A stretch of DNA of 44,215 nucleotides from an uncultured Phascolarctobacterium sp. (GCA_900544885.1 UQWU01000008.1:1-44215), one strand, 5' to 3'. Shown: positions 15,615-24,511, numbered from the stretch's first letter. Translations and numbers: made by a program. Notes: generated from the letters alone by a model not told the origin.

Positions 15615-15643
15615 TGGCATTAGTACGTCTGATAGTGTATAAT
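15615..15643 (+). promoter_or_regulatory. Promoter of the 136-residue membrane protein gene
   Basis: TATAAT at 15638-15643 is preceded by an extended TG. TGGCAT lies 17 bases upstream. It is 31 bases before the next start codon. Confidence 0.55.
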
Positions 15644-15674
15644 ACTGTTTAACATTTCCAAACGAGGTACTATT

Positions 15675-16085
15675 ATGAATTTTCTCCCCTTCTTCTTTAT
15701 TGCTGCACGAATGTTTCATTTCCTACATGATCGTGAAACATCATACTTATTGCAAAAATTTTCCCGTATGTTAGAAGAACGTCGTGCCCATCCAGAACGT
15801 AAACATATTCTTATTATTGATGCAAGTGCATCCTTGTTTATTTTCTATTTTATACTCAATCTATGCTTTCTTTTATACTGCATCTGGTTAATGTTCGATG
15901 ATAATACTTGGAATCAGGGCTGCTTACTTTTATTTATTGCCTCCCAAGAATATCTTGCTACTCATGGCCGCATTAATGGTGCTTATTTTACCGATAGCGA
16001 AGGTTTTGTTTATCCACGTAACTGGTTACGTTATCTTACCTTAGTCGAAACCTTATATATTCTTCTTAAATTATTCAAAAATTAA
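15675..16085 (+). CDS. Hypothetical small membrane protein
   Basis: 136 residues, not recognised. The N-terminus is hydrophobic (MNFLPFFFIAARMF), followed by a charged stretch with EERRAHPERKHIL. A strong membrane segment lies near residues 51-74 (SLFIFYFILNLCFLLYCIWLM), then a soluble region and a weak hydrophobic C-terminus (YLTLVETLYILLKLF). It has its own promoter and a shared terminator, so it is a single-gene unit. A weak ribosome site (AACGAGGTACTATTATG) supports the start. It is transcribed toward oriC, against its neighbours. Confidence 0.6.
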   Translation: MNFLPFFFIAARMFHFLHDRETSYLLQKFSRMLEERRAHPERKHILIIDASASLFIFYFILNLCFLLYCIWLMFDDNTWNQGCLLLFIASQEYLATHGRINGAYFTDSEGFVYPRNWLRYLTLVETLYILLKLFKN

Positions 16086-16150
16086 AATATTCTCAACCAC
16101 AACAAAGAAGTAGACTATTTCCTTTTACAGTGAAGTAAAAGTTATAAATA

Positions 16151-16217
16151 AAAGAGCTATGTCTTAGACAGCATATCAACGTATATGTCTGAACCAAGGC
16201 ATAGCTCTTTTTTTATT
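16151..16217 (+). terminator. Bidirectional two-part terminator
   Basis: AAAGAGCTATGTCTT pairs with AAGGCATAGCTCTTT (one G-U), and an inner AGACAGCATAT/ATATGTCT stem extends it. T-runs on both sides serve the 136-residue gene on the plus strand and the DUF4446 gene on the minus strand. Confidence 0.88.
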
Positions 16218-16229
16218 TTATTCCAAGAA

Positions 16230-16709
16230 TTATTGCAGCAAGGATTTTTCTTCATCAGCTAAAGGATATTGAGAAGTGCCGTTATGAATATTCTTAGCAT
16301 AGCAGCGACTTTCTTCACGACCATAAATGCTGGTAAGAATCAAACCATTATTTTTAGCATCTGTCAGTAAAATGCTATAACTCATTTCACCGCCCATAGC
16401 ATCAAAAGCATCATAACGCACCAGATTTACATTTTGCAGGCATCCCTGTACCTGTTCATGCAATTTTTGATGTTGCTCTTGTAAACTACTCAGCTCCTGC
16501 TGGGTTTTATGTAGCTCTGTTAAAGTATCCGTTAAAACCGTATCTATATTAGCTTCTTTACCTTGAGTAAAAAAATCATATTTGGCTTGTAATGTATTCA
16601 GCTTACTTTTTAAATTAAACAAAAAAACGGTAAGCAATACACAAATGAAAAAGAGTACTGCCATTACTACACATAAATATTTACCTGCAATTAGATTAGC
16701 TTGTTCCAT
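16230..16709 (-). CDS. DUF4446 membrane-anchored coiled-coil protein
   Basis: 159 residues. One membrane helix (about 11-33, LCVVMAVLFFICVLLTVFLF) is followed by a coiled coil to about residue 93, rich in Gln, Leu and Glu. The conserved DUF4446 end shows VRYDAFDAMGGEMSYSILLTD, ILTSIYGREESRCYAK and DEEKSLLQ. The family is usually encoded next to parB in Clostridia and Negativicutes, as here, 53 bases after parB. This suggests a membrane-linked role in segregation or envelope organisation, but none is established. GGTGAGGTAATTTTAT precedes the ATG. Confidence 0.85.
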   Translation of the reverse strand: MEQANLIAGKYLCVVMAVLFFICVLLTVFLFNLKSKLNTLQAKYDFFTQGKEANIDTVLTDTLTELHKTQQELSSLQEQHQKLHEQVQGCLQNVNLVRYDAFDAMGGEMSYSILLTDAKNNGLILTSIYGREESRCYAKNIHNGTSQYPLADEEKSLLQ

Positions 16710-16762
16710 AAATAAAATTACCTCACCTATATTTAATTTTTACTAGCGTATTAAGATAAATT

Positions 16763-17770
16763 TTAGACATGCAAACGACGTGGCTGTTGTTTTTCCTGCG
16801 GTTGCTCGTTGCCCTGCTGCAATACCTCATATATACGCTCCAAATCTTCAGCAGAATAATATTCTATCTGAATAGTACCACCTTGACGGCCATCCTCTTC
16901 CGGCTTCGGTAATACCTTTACTTTGGTTCCTAACAATTCTACTAAACGGGATTCAAAATCGCGACAGAAAACATCATTTTCAGTTACCTTACGCTTACTT
17001 TTTTTAGTTTTTAATTTCTCTTCTTTTTCCGCTTCGATAATTTCACGGACAATTTTTAACTGTCTACCCTCTTTAAGTTTACGGACAACCTCCTCAGTCA
17101 TACGGGAACTCCACCCATTAGCAATAATAGACTTAGCCACTTCTAACTGTTGTTCTTTTTTCGGCAGTCCTAAAAGTTGCTTAGCCTGACCCATAGTTAA
17201 AGTACCATTAATAATTTCATTCTGTATTTCCTGAGGTAAATTTAATAAACGTAAAATATTCGTTACAGCAACACGGCTACGACCAACCTTTTCGGCAACC
17301 TGCTCCTGAGTTAATTTAAATTCAGACATCAGACGACGTAAGCCCTGTGCTTCTTCAATAGGATTTAAATCATGACGTTGGATATTTTCAATCAAAGCGA
17401 TTTCCATCATCTTAGTATCATCATAATCCTTGATGACTACCGGCACATTAGCTAAGCCTGCTAATTTTGCCGCACGCAGACGACGTTCACCAGCTACTAA
17501 TTCAAATGCCTCACCTTTTTTGCGTACTACCAAAGGCTGTACAATTCCGAATTCCTTGATAGAATCTGCTAATTCCCGTAATTTTTCCTCATCGAAAATA
17601 CGACGCGGTTGATAAGGATTAGCTGTAATAGTTTCTATAGCTGCTTCCTGAGGCTTATTTTCATTGGCTGTTACCGCTGCTTCTTTAGCTACAGGCTGTG
17701 CAGGAATAGTACTTCTGTTTTCACCGAAAATAGCACCTAATCCCTTACCTAATCCACCTTTTCTACCCAT
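16763..17770 (-). CDS. parB: Chromosome partitioning protein ParB (Spo0J)
   Basis: 335 residues. ParB loads at parS sites, spreads as a CTP-dependent clamp and recruits condensin for origin segregation. The N-terminus MGRKGGLGKGLGAIFGE is typical of ParB. The CTPase core shows NPYQPRRIFDEEKLRELADSI and GERRLRAAKLAG, and the parS-binding helix-turn-helix is KLTQEQVAEKVGRSRVAVTN. A C-terminal dimerisation region follows a Lys-rich linker. Two parS sites lie at 19468 and 34706. A terminator separates it from parA, so it is probably transcribed on its own together with the DUF4446 gene. Confidence 0.96.
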   Translation of the reverse strand: MGRKGGLGKGLGAIFGENRSTIPAQPVAKEAAVTANENKPQEAAIETITANPYQPRRIFDEEKLRELADSIKEFGIVQPLVVRKKGEAFELVAGERRLRAAKLAGLANVPVVIKDYDDTKMMEIALIENIQRHDLNPIEEAQGLRRLMSEFKLTQEQVAEKVGRSRVAVTNILRLLNLPQEIQNEIINGTLTMGQAKQLLGLPKKEQQLEVAKSIIANGWSSRMTEEVVRKLKEGRQLKIVREIIEAEKEEKLKTKKSKRKVTENDVFCRDFESRLVELLGTKVKVLPKPEEDGRQGGTIQIEYYSAEDLERIYEVLQQGNEQPQEKQQPRRLHV

Positions 17771-17855
17771 GTAAATTCACCTCTTATATCTTAAAGTTAT
17801 TCTTATATTTTATCACATTTAATTTTTCCATGCAGAGTTTTTTCCCTAGAATAAA

Positions 17856-17890
17856 AATAAGGCAACCGCAGAAGTGATTGCCTTATTTTT
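17856..17890 (-). terminator. Terminator between parA and parB
   Basis: AATAAGGCAA at 17856-17865 pairs with TTGCCTTATT at 17878-17887, with T-runs on both strands. It lies just after the parA stop, unlike the directly coupled parAB operons of many bacteria. Confidence 0.82.
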
Positions 17891-17896
17891 TATTTC

Positions 17897-18658
17897 TTAT
17901 TCATCTTCTATAACTTCTTTAGCCAATTCCATATACACCTGAGCACCCTTTGATTTACTATCGTAGTCAATTACAGGCTGTCCATGACTCGGTGCTTCAC
18001 TTAAACGTACATTGCGTGGAATGATAGTAGTATAAACTTTAGTCTTGAAATACTTTTGCACTTCCTCCACAACATCCTGTGATAAATTAGTGCGACTATC
18101 ATACATAGTCATCAATACGCCCTCTAATTTTAACGCAGGATTGAGATTACGTTGTACTAGCTGAATAGTATTCATCAGCATAGTTACGCCTTCCAAAGCA
18201 TAGAATTCGCACTGAATAGGAATTAAAACAGAAGTTGCGGCAGTCAGTCCATTGATAGTCAGCAAACCTAAGGACGGAGGACAATCAATGAGAACATAAT
18301 CATAGTTATGTTTTACACGTTCCAAAGAATTTTTTAAGCGTCCTTCGCGATTCATCAAGGATACCAATTCAATCTCAGCACCAGCTAGTTGAATAGTTGC
18401 CGGTACAATATCCAGACGATCATAGGCAGTATGTTTAATAACATCCTGCATCGGTACTTCGTTGACAATAGCATCATAAATACATTGTTTAATATCACGT
18501 TTATCAAAGCCAAAGCCGCTGGTAGTATTACCCTGCGGATCACTGTCAATCAAGAGCACCCTGCGGCCCATAGAGGCCAGGCACGCGGCCAGATTTACCG
18601 CTGTAGTAGTTTTGCCGACGCCGCCCTTTTGGTTGGCCATAGCAATTACTTTTACCAA
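17897..18658 (-). CDS. parA: Chromosome partitioning ATPase ParA (Soj)
   Basis: 253 residues, a deviant Walker ATPase that forms DNA-bound dimers and works with ParB; Soj also controls DnaA activity at the origin. Motifs: MANQKGGVGKTTTAVNLAACLA (deviant Walker A with the signature Lys), LLIDSDPQGNTTSGFG, YDYVLIDCPPSLGLLTING and VRLSEAPSHGQPVIDYD. A TTG start at 18658 (GAGGTGAAGCGAA upstream) gives the usual 'VKVIAMANQKGG' start; the first ATG would cut into the beta strand. Confidence 0.96.
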   Translation of the reverse strand: MVKVIAMANQKGGVGKTTTAVNLAACLASMGRRVLLIDSDPQGNTTSGFGFDKRDIKQCIYDAIVNEVPMQDVIKHTAYDRLDIVPATIQLAGAEIELVSLMNREGRLKNSLERVKHNYDYVLIDCPPSLGLLTINGLTAATSVLIPIQCEFYALEGVTMLMNTIQLVQRNLNPALKLEGVLMTMYDSRTNLSQDVVEEVQKYFKTKVYTTIIPRNVRLSEAPSHGQPVIDYDSKSKGAQVYMELAKEVIEDE

Positions 18659-18767
18659 TTCGCTTCACCTCGTTACTAATAGTCTAACTACTTTATTTTA
18701 ACATACTTTAGCTGTTTATGGCAGATGTATGCAATAGATTTTTCGAAAATAAGCATAAAATCTGCTT

Positions 18768-19433
18768 TTATTTTTGTTTAATCAGATGCTGGCACCAATG
18801 TAATAAATACATACTATATTCATCAAACCCTGCTATTTCATCATTTCGTGCTGCGTGTACAGCTTCGCCATACTGCAAAATCTGTTTATCTGATTTAATA
18901 ACATTCTCAGCTAAAATACGATGCTTATGTAAATAAACACCCTGCTCTAGATAATATTTAGCCTGTACAGCAAAAACAGCTGCTTTATATAACTCCCTTA
19001 AAACCGCAATAGAACGAGCATGAATATAATTATGGCAACAGCCATGATAAAGATTGCAGGCACTAAGCTGCACCAATTCGGCAGCAGCATTTTTATCGGC
19101 TAAAGGCTTAATAAAATCTAAATCTCCATATAAGGCAATAGTATCATGATAAAGCTGAAACAAATCACCACGTTGCCAAGCTGCTAATTCTTGATAACCG
19201 CCTACAAAGCCACAAATTTTTTCTTGCTCAGGCATAGTCGACAAAATATCTCGATAACGCTTTAAAATAGTGCTATTTAATACTTTAAATAATACTACTA
19301 CATCAATATCACTGTCAGAAGATGCTTCACCACGAGCATAGCTTCCTTGCAAGCCTAAAAAATATAATTCTTGAGGAAAAGCGAGTTTTACAGCATTAGT
19401 AAAATTTTCTAGCCATTGAGAAAAATTTTGCAT
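18768..19433 (-). CDS. Nucleotidyltransferase-fold protein (MNT/KNTase-like)
   Basis: 221 residues from the ATG at 19433, chosen because AAAGGATGTGAGAAG precedes it; a longer frame runs through the parS site and reads MFHVKH by chance. The N-terminal half is a minimal nucleotidyltransferase domain: LQGSYARGEASSDSDIDVVV, with GS at 30-31 and the metal-binding DxD at 42 and 44. The C-terminal half is helical and HEPN-like (CNLYHGCCHNYIHARS, ELYKAAVFAVQAKYYLEQG). A toxin-antitoxin or antibiotic-nucleotidyl-transfer role is possible, but no partner gene is adjacent. Function is unassigned. Confidence 0.75.
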   Translation of the reverse strand: MQNFSQWLENFTNAVKLAFPQELYFLGLQGSYARGEASSDSDIDVVVLFKVLNSTILKRYRDILSTMPEQEKICGFVGGYQELAAWQRGDLFQLYHDTIALYGDLDFIKPLADKNAAAELVQLSACNLYHGCCHNYIHARSIAVLRELYKAAVFAVQAKYYLEQGVYLHKHRILAENVIKSDKQILQYGEAVHAARNDEIAGFDEYSMYLLHWCQHLIKQK

Positions 19434-19460
19434 CTTCTCACATCCTTTCATAGAAAAAGT

Positions 19461-19490
19461 AAGGCAATGTTTCACGTGAAACATTGCCTT
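19461..19490 (-). terminator. Perfect 30-base palindrome, terminator of the mnm-noc operon with parS inside
   Basis: The arms AAGGCAATGTTTCAC and GTGAAACATTGCCTT are exact complements. On the minus strand the palindrome is followed by ACTTTTTCT, 11 bases past the noc stop. Its central 16 bases are the parS consensus, so one element serves both transcription termination and segregation. A perfect palindrome gives no unpaired loop, so the RNA hairpin would open a few central pairs. Confidence 0.72.
19468..19483. other. parS centromere site 1
   Basis: TGTTTCACGTGAAACA is an exact match to the ParB-binding consensus TGTTNCACGTGAAACA. It lies between noc and the nucleotidyltransferase gene, about 9 kb from oriC. 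Confidence 0.96.
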
Positions 19491-19501
19491 GTTTCTCAAT
19501 A

Positions 19502-20380
19502 TTAAAATAACGGTTTGCTATTACCGATTTTCGGTTTCTTTTGATTCTTAATACGCAGGCTAACTACTACTTCATCGCCTTCAATAGTCTGTTCCATATT
19601 TACAGGAATACCTACATCCTTAATTGCAGTAACAACTTGCTTAATGCTGTTAAGATAAATACGCACATCATTTACGACAATTAGGCGTTTTTTCTTTTCC
19701 TGTTGCGTTTCGTTTAATAATTTTTCTATATATTCTTCTGTTTGACGCACACTATAATTACGGGCAACTACTATTTGTAATACTTCTAAACGTTTCACAT
19801 CCTCCTCTAAGCGCAATAAAGCACGAGCATGACGCTCGCTTAAGGAAGCATCAATCAAAACTTTGCGCACTTCTGAGGATAAACGCAGCAAACGTAGCTT
19901 ATTAGCAATAGTAGATTGTTTCTTGCCTACACGAGCAGCCATTGCTTCCTGAGTAAGATGGAATTGATTCATCAGCTTTTCATAGCCTTCAGCTTCTTCC
20001 AAATAATGCAAGTCTTCACGTTGCAGATTTTCAATCAACGCAATTTCCGCAATCTGCTGAGAAGTGTATTCACTGATAATAACAGGTACTTCAATCAATT
20101 TTGCCAATTTGGAAGCACGCAGACGACGTTCGCCGGCAATCAACAAATATTTCCCGTTTTCTGCAGGAGCTACCAATAACGGCTGCAGCACACCATATTG
20201 TGCAATAGAGGCAGATAAATCCTCTAAAGAACTATCATCAAAAGTTTTACGCGGTTGATAAGGATTCGGGAAAATATGGTCAATAGGTACTTTAACTACC
20301 TTCACTTCATTTACAGCTTTACGCTCACCTAAAATACCACAATCAGTATCTAAAACGGAAAAGCCATCATCAACAATCAT
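19502..20380 (-). CDS. noc: Nucleoid occlusion protein Noc (ParB paralogue)
   Basis: 292 residues. Noc descends from ParB, binds its own NBS sites and keeps the division ring away from DNA. ParB-type motifs: IFPNPYQPRKTFDDSSLEDLSASIAQYG, LLIAGERRLRASKLA and the helix-turn-helix LTQEAMAARVGKKQSTIANKLRLLRL; the 'KKQSTIANKLRLL' form and the position after rsmG point to Noc. The start at 20380 overlaps the rsmG stop, with GGGGGATAAAAA before it. The N-terminal segment that gives Noc a membrane-binding helix in B. subtilis looks different here (MIVDDGFSVLDTDCGILG). Confidence 0.88.
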   Translation of the reverse strand: MIVDDGFSVLDTDCGILGERKAVNEVKVVKVPIDHIFPNPYQPRKTFDDSSLEDLSASIAQYGVLQPLLVAPAENGKYLLIAGERRLRASKLAKLIEVPVIISEYTSQQIAEIALIENLQREDLHYLEEAEGYEKLMNQFHLTQEAMAARVGKKQSTIANKLRLLRLSSEVRKVLIDASLSERHARALLRLEEDVKRLEVLQIVVARNYSVRQTEEYIEKLLNETQQEKKKRLIVVNDVRIYLNSIKQVVTAIKDVGIPVNMEQTIEGDEVVVSLRIKNQKKPKIGNSKPLF

Positions 20381-21111
20381 TTTTTATCCCCCTGTCTGCT
20401 GCCTAAAGGCTGCCTTTCTGGTGTACCTGCTTTACGCGGATATGCAGCAGGTGTCGCTTTAACTTTATTTATCTTTATTATAGCACGTCCATCATCAAGA
20501 CCGGGTAATTTTACAGGATCAGCACTAATAATTTTGCCACCGAGAATTTTAACTGCTTCTGTACCTTCGTTAATTTCATCGGCAAATTTACTACCCTTCA
20601 AAGCAATAAACTGCCCACCTTTTTTAGCTAATGGTAAACAATATTCAGAAAGCACACTCAGTCGTGCTACAGCACGTGCAGTAACAAAATCATATTTTTC
20701 ACGATATTTTTTATTACGTCCTGCATCCTCTGCACGAGAATGCTCACAGACGATATCATTCAGCTCCAAAGCATCGATTACTTGTTGTAAAAATTTTAAA
20801 CGTTTACCTAAAGAATCAATTAAAGTAACCTTTAATTCCGGACAATAAATTTTTAACGGTACACCTGGAAAGCCGGCACCGGTACCGACATCAGCTAAGG
20901 TCTTGCCATCCATAACAGGATTATAAGCTAAAAGGCTGTCAATCATATGCTTTACAGCAACTTCTTCAGGTTCAGTAATTGCAGTTAAGTTCATCACTTT
21001 ATTGGTTTCTACAAGCATTTCATAATACTTGGTGAATTGCTCTAACTGTCGATCAGTAAATTCTAATCCTGCTTCAGCACCACGAGTAGCTAAGATTTCA
21101 GCAAAAGTCAT
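20377..21111 (-). CDS. rsmG: 16S rRNA (guanine-527 N7)-methyltransferase
   Basis: 244 residues. RsmG (GidB) methylates G527 of 16S rRNA using S-adenosylmethionine; its loss gives low-level streptomycin resistance in other bacteria. Motifs: FTKYYEMLVETNKVMNLTAITE, VKHMIDSLL, LADVGTGAGFPGVPLKI (SAM-binding loop), LIDSLGKRLKFL, VTARAVARLSVL and FIALKGSK. The C-terminal tail AAYPRKAGTPERQPLGS is also typical. It overlaps mnmG and noc by 4 bases each, so the three genes are translationally coupled. Confidence 0.97.
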   Translation of the reverse strand: MTFAEILATRGAEAGLEFTDRQLEQFTKYYEMLVETNKVMNLTAITEPEEVAVKHMIDSLLAYNPVMDGKTLADVGTGAGFPGVPLKIYCPELKVTLIDSLGKRLKFLQQVIDALELNDIVCEHSRAEDAGRNKKYREKYDFVTARAVARLSVLSEYCLPLAKKGGQFIALKGSKFADEINEGTEAVKILGGKIISADPVKLPGLDDGRAIIKINKVKATPAAYPRKAGTPERQPLGSRQGDKK

Positions 21112-22994
21112 TCTTCATCCTGCTCCTTTCTTCTACGCAATTCCAACGCAATCATCAAGACGCTGATATCCGCAGGAGAAACACCGCTAATACGGGAAGC
21201 CTGACCAATATTTGTCGGACGTACCTTATCTAATTTTTCCGCAGCTTCAGAAGATAATTCTTTAATAGCACGATAATCAATATCAACAGGCAGCTTTTTA
21301 TTTTCCAGCTTCATGAAGCGTTCTACTTCCTGACGTTGTTTAGTAATATAGCCTTCATATTTAGCAAAAATTTCGGTCTGTTCTGCTACCTGCTCCGGTA
21401 AAGTTTCTAAACCGAAAGCATCCTGCAACTTCGCATATGTTACTTCTTTACGACGCAGTAAATCTAACAGATTAACACCACTACGTAAAGGAGCTGTCCC
21501 CATAGCCGCCAATTTAGCATTATTTTCTGCACTAGGAGAAATATGCATTTGACCCAGCTCACTGATAGCACGTTCCAAAGCAGTACGCTTCTCAGTAAAA
21601 CGTTTATAACGTGTGTCATCAACTAAGCCAATATCTCTGCCCTTCTGAGTAAGGCGCAGATCTGCATTATCCTGACGTAACAACAAACGATATTCAGCAC
21701 GGGAAGTCATCATACGATAGGGCTCATTAGTACCCTTAGTAACAAGGTCATCAATCAGGACACCGATATAAGCTTCATCACGACGCAGAATAAACGGATC
21801 ACAGCCATTGATTTTGCGCATAGCATTAATACCTGCCATCAAACCTTGTGCTGCTGCTTCTTCGTAACCACTTGTACCATTAGATTGACCTGCACTAAAT
21901 AAACCACTAATAGCCTTATGCTCTAAGGATGCTGTTAATTGCAGCGGATTCAGGCAATCATAATCAATAGCATAGCCGGCACGCATCATTTTGCAATGCT
22001 CTAAACCAGGAATAGTCTGCATAAACTGTAATTGAATATGTGCAGGTAAGGAAGAGCTCATGCCTTGCACATACATTTCAGTAGTACTGCGACCTTCAGG
22101 CTCGATAAATAATTGGTGACGCTCTTTATTGGCAAAACGCACCAATTTAGATTCGATGGACGGGCAATAACGCGGTCCCACACCTTCAATCATACCATTG
22201 TACATACCGGATAAATGCAAATTATCGCGGATAATTTTATGCGTTGCTTCGTTAGTATATGTTAAATAACAAGGAACCTGCTCTCTAGTTTTAATATCAC
22301 TGATAAAAGAGAAGTTGCGTACTTCTTCATCACCATATTGCGGCTCCATTTTGCTGTAATCAAGGCTACGGGCATCAAGACGAGCAGGAGTACCTGTTTT
22401 AAAACGCATCAGCTCTACGCCGTTTTCTAGCAAAGATGCGGACAGCTTTTGTGCACTACGCAAACCATTAGGACCACATTCATAATTAACCTGACCGTAC
22501 ACGATACGACCACGTAAATATGTACCTGTAGCTAAAATAACGCATTTAGCTTCAAAAACTTCGCCGGTTTCAGCTTCAACACCTACTACCTGACCATTTT
22601 CGACTAAAACGCGGTCAATCATCAATTGTTTAAGTTCCAGGTTGTCCTGCTGCTCAATAATATGCTTCATCAGAGTATGATAATAAGGTTTATCTTCCTG
22701 ACCGCGCAGTGCATGTACAGCATAACCCTTACCTGTATTCAATAAACGCATCTGAATGCATGCTAAATCAGCACTGATACCCATCTGACCACCTAAAGCA
22801 TCCAGTTCGCGGACAAGATGACCTTTAGCAGGACCACCGATGGACGGATTACAAGGCATTAACGCCACATTATCCAAGGAAAGTGTAGCCAGCAAGGTTT
22901 TTCCGCCTAAACGAGCGGCTGCCAAAGCAGCTTCTACGCCGGCATGACCGGCACCGACTACAATTACATCAAAAGTATCTGTTATATATCCCAT
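21108..22994 (-). CDS. mnmG: tRNA uridine 34 5-carboxymethylaminomethyl modification enzyme MnmG (GidA)
   Basis: 628 residues, normal length. An FAD enzyme that works with MnmE to add carboxymethylaminomethyl to the wobble uridine of certain tRNAs. FAD-binding DVIVVGAGHAGVEAALAAAR starts at residue 9. LMPCNPSIGGPAKGHLVRE, GLRSAQKLS, LMRFKTGTPARLDARS, GRSTTEMYVQGMSSSLP and YAIDYDCLNP are all GidA signatures. AGGTAGAGATTTTACT precedes the ATG. It lies 29 bases after mnmE. Confidence 0.98.
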   Translation of the reverse strand: MGYITDTFDVIVVGAGHAGVEAALAAARLGGKTLLATLSLDNVALMPCNPSIGGPAKGHLVRELDALGGQMGISADLACIQMRLLNTGKGYAVHALRGQEDKPYYHTLMKHIIEQQDNLELKQLMIDRVLVENGQVVGVEAETGEVFEAKCVILATGTYLRGRIVYGQVNYECGPNGLRSAQKLSASLLENGVELMRFKTGTPARLDARSLDYSKMEPQYGDEEVRNFSFISDIKTREQVPCYLTYTNEATHKIIRDNLHLSGMYNGMIEGVGPRYCPSIESKLVRFANKERHQLFIEPEGRSTTEMYVQGMSSSLPAHIQLQFMQTIPGLEHCKMMRAGYAIDYDCLNPLQLTASLEHKAISGLFSAGQSNGTSGYEEAAAQGLMAGINAMRKINGCDPFILRRDEAYIGVLIDDLVTKGTNEPYRMMTSRAEYRLLLRQDNADLRLTQKGRDIGLVDDTRYKRFTEKRTALERAISELGQMHISPSAENNAKLAAMGTAPLRSGVNLLDLLRRKEVTYAKLQDAFGLETLPEQVAEQTEIFAKYEGYITKQRQEVERFMKLENKKLPVDIDYRAIKELSSEAAEKLDKVRPTNIGQASRISGVSPADISVLMIALELRRRKEQDEE

Positions 22995-23023
22995 AGTAAA
23001 ATCTCTACCTTACTGTCTATATT

Positions 23024-24403
23024 TTATTTGCCGATGCAGAAACGGGAGAAAATTTCATTAATAATTTCATCCTGTACTGTATCACCGGTAATTTCACCTA
23101 ATAAATCAATAGCGGTCCGAGCATCAATGACGATGCAATCATAAGGCAACATATTTTCTGCAGCACTGCCGGCATCCTCTAAGGACTGTAGTGCCTGACG
23201 CAGTAATCTTTCTTGACGGACATTTTGCACATACGCACCATCACCTAAAGTACCTTCGCTGCCATATACATAATTCTTCAACCATTTAGTAAAGCTATCT
23301 ACACCATGTAAAGTCTTGGCGGATAATAACATGACCTTATCTGCACCAAAACGTTGTTTTAAGACATCCATATCTACATTTAAGCCCAAATCACTCTTAT
23401 TGACAATCAATACACATGGTTTATCGGCAGCAGCCTCTAAAATAGCTTCATCTTCTTCAGTTAAGCCTGCACTGCCATCGATAACGCAAATAACCAATTC
23501 CGCAGTTTGTAACAGCTGACGGCTCTTTTCTACACCAATTTTTTCTACAAAATCATCAGTACTACGAATACCTGCTGTATCTGCTAGCACCAAAGGAACG
23601 CCATCTAAAAGTAATTGCTCCTCGATAACATCACGAGTAGTACCTGCATATTGAGAAACAATAGCACGCTCCTCCTGCAGCAAAGCATTCAGCAGACTTG
23701 ATTTACCTACATTAGGACGACCTACAATAGCGGTGCGCAAACCTTCACGCAGAATTTTACCTGTATGCGCATTAGCTAGCAACTTCTCGATTTCACCACA
23801 GGTTTGGTGAATACTGTCCTGTACCTTCGTATAAGTAACGTCTTCGATATCCTCCTCCGGATAATCGATAACCGCCTCCAGATTAACAACTACATCTACC
23901 AGCTCCTTACGCAATTCATGAAGTTTGCGTGCCAGCTGACCCTCCTGCTGTCTTACTGCCAGCTTCAGACTAGCTTCACTGCGGGAACGGATGATATCCA
24001 TAACTGCTTCAGCTTGAGTTAAATCAATACGTCCGTTTAAAAAAGCTCTTTTAGTAAATTCACCTGGTTCTGCCGGACGAGCACCGACACTATAAGTCAG
24101 AGCTAAAATTTTCTTTAAGGACTGCAAACCACCATGACATTGTATTTCTACAACATCCTCTGCCGTATAGGAATGAGGTGCACGCATATATACTGTCAGC
24201 ACCTCATCCACCATTGTTCCATCCGTATCCAGAATATGTCCATAAACAAGAGTATTTACCGGATAAGCGGACAGCTTTTTACCGGAGGCAGCACAAAAAA
24301 GCTGTTCGGCAACAGCTAAAGCCTGTTCACCACTGATGCGAACAATGCCTACTGCTCCTTCACCTAAAGCTGTGATTACAGCACTGATAGTATCTTCTGC
24401 CAT
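23024..24403 (-). CDS. mnmE: tRNA modification GTPase MnmE (TrmE)
   Basis: 459 residues from the ATG at 24403, chosen because GGGAGG lies just upstream; a 10-residue longer reading covers that ribosome site. The N-terminal tetrahydrofolate-binding domain begins EDTISAVITALGEGAVGIVRISG. The helical domain holds an inserted G domain: GRPNVGKSSLLNALL (P loop), AGTTRDVIEE, DTAGIR and NKSD. The protein ends in CIGK, the conserved catalytic C-terminal cysteine motif. It is the first gene of mnmE-mnmG-rsmG-noc. Confidence 0.97.
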   Translation of the reverse strand: MAEDTISAVITALGEGAVGIVRISGEQALAVAEQLFCAASGKKLSAYPVNTLVYGHILDTDGTMVDEVLTVYMRAPHSYTAEDVVEIQCHGGLQSLKKILALTYSVGARPAEPGEFTKRAFLNGRIDLTQAEAVMDIIRSRSEASLKLAVRQQEGQLARKLHELRKELVDVVVNLEAVIDYPEEDIEDVTYTKVQDSIHQTCGEIEKLLANAHTGKILREGLRTAIVGRPNVGKSSLLNALLQEERAIVSQYAGTTRDVIEEQLLLDGVPLVLADTAGIRSTDDFVEKIGVEKSRQLLQTAELVICVIDGSAGLTEEDEAILEAAADKPCVLIVNKSDLGLNVDMDVLKQRFGADKVMLLSAKTLHGVDSFTKWLKNYVYGSEGTLGDGAYVQNVRQERLLRQALQSLEDAGSAAENMLPYDCIVIDARTAIDLLGEITGDTVQDEIINEIFSRFCIGK

Positions 24404-24480
24404 AAGTACCTCCCTTTCCTTAGCATTTATCATATCTTAACTGCCAACCACCGCCGACAGTAATTTGCTTTTTAAGAAAA

Positions 24481-24511
24481 TTAACCCAGTAAAACTAATT
24501 TACTGGGTTAA
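24481..24511 (-). terminator. Terminator after jag
   Basis: The perfect 13-base stem TTAACCCAGTAAA/TTTACTGGGTTAA is followed on the minus strand by TTTTCTT. It lies 9 bases past the jag stop and separates the ribosomal protein/membrane insertase operon from mnmE. Confidence 0.85.

Noticed and set aside
18721..18765. Hairpin GCAGAT/ATCTGC after the nucleotidyltransferase gene as terminator
   Set aside because: The T-run is on the plus strand, inside the end of the minus-strand gene, and the minus strand has none after the stem. It is interrupted and weak.
19434..19499. N-terminal extension of the nucleotidyltransferase containing MFHVKH
   Set aside because: It is the translated parS palindrome and terminator of noc; a ribosome site lies before the ATG at 19433.
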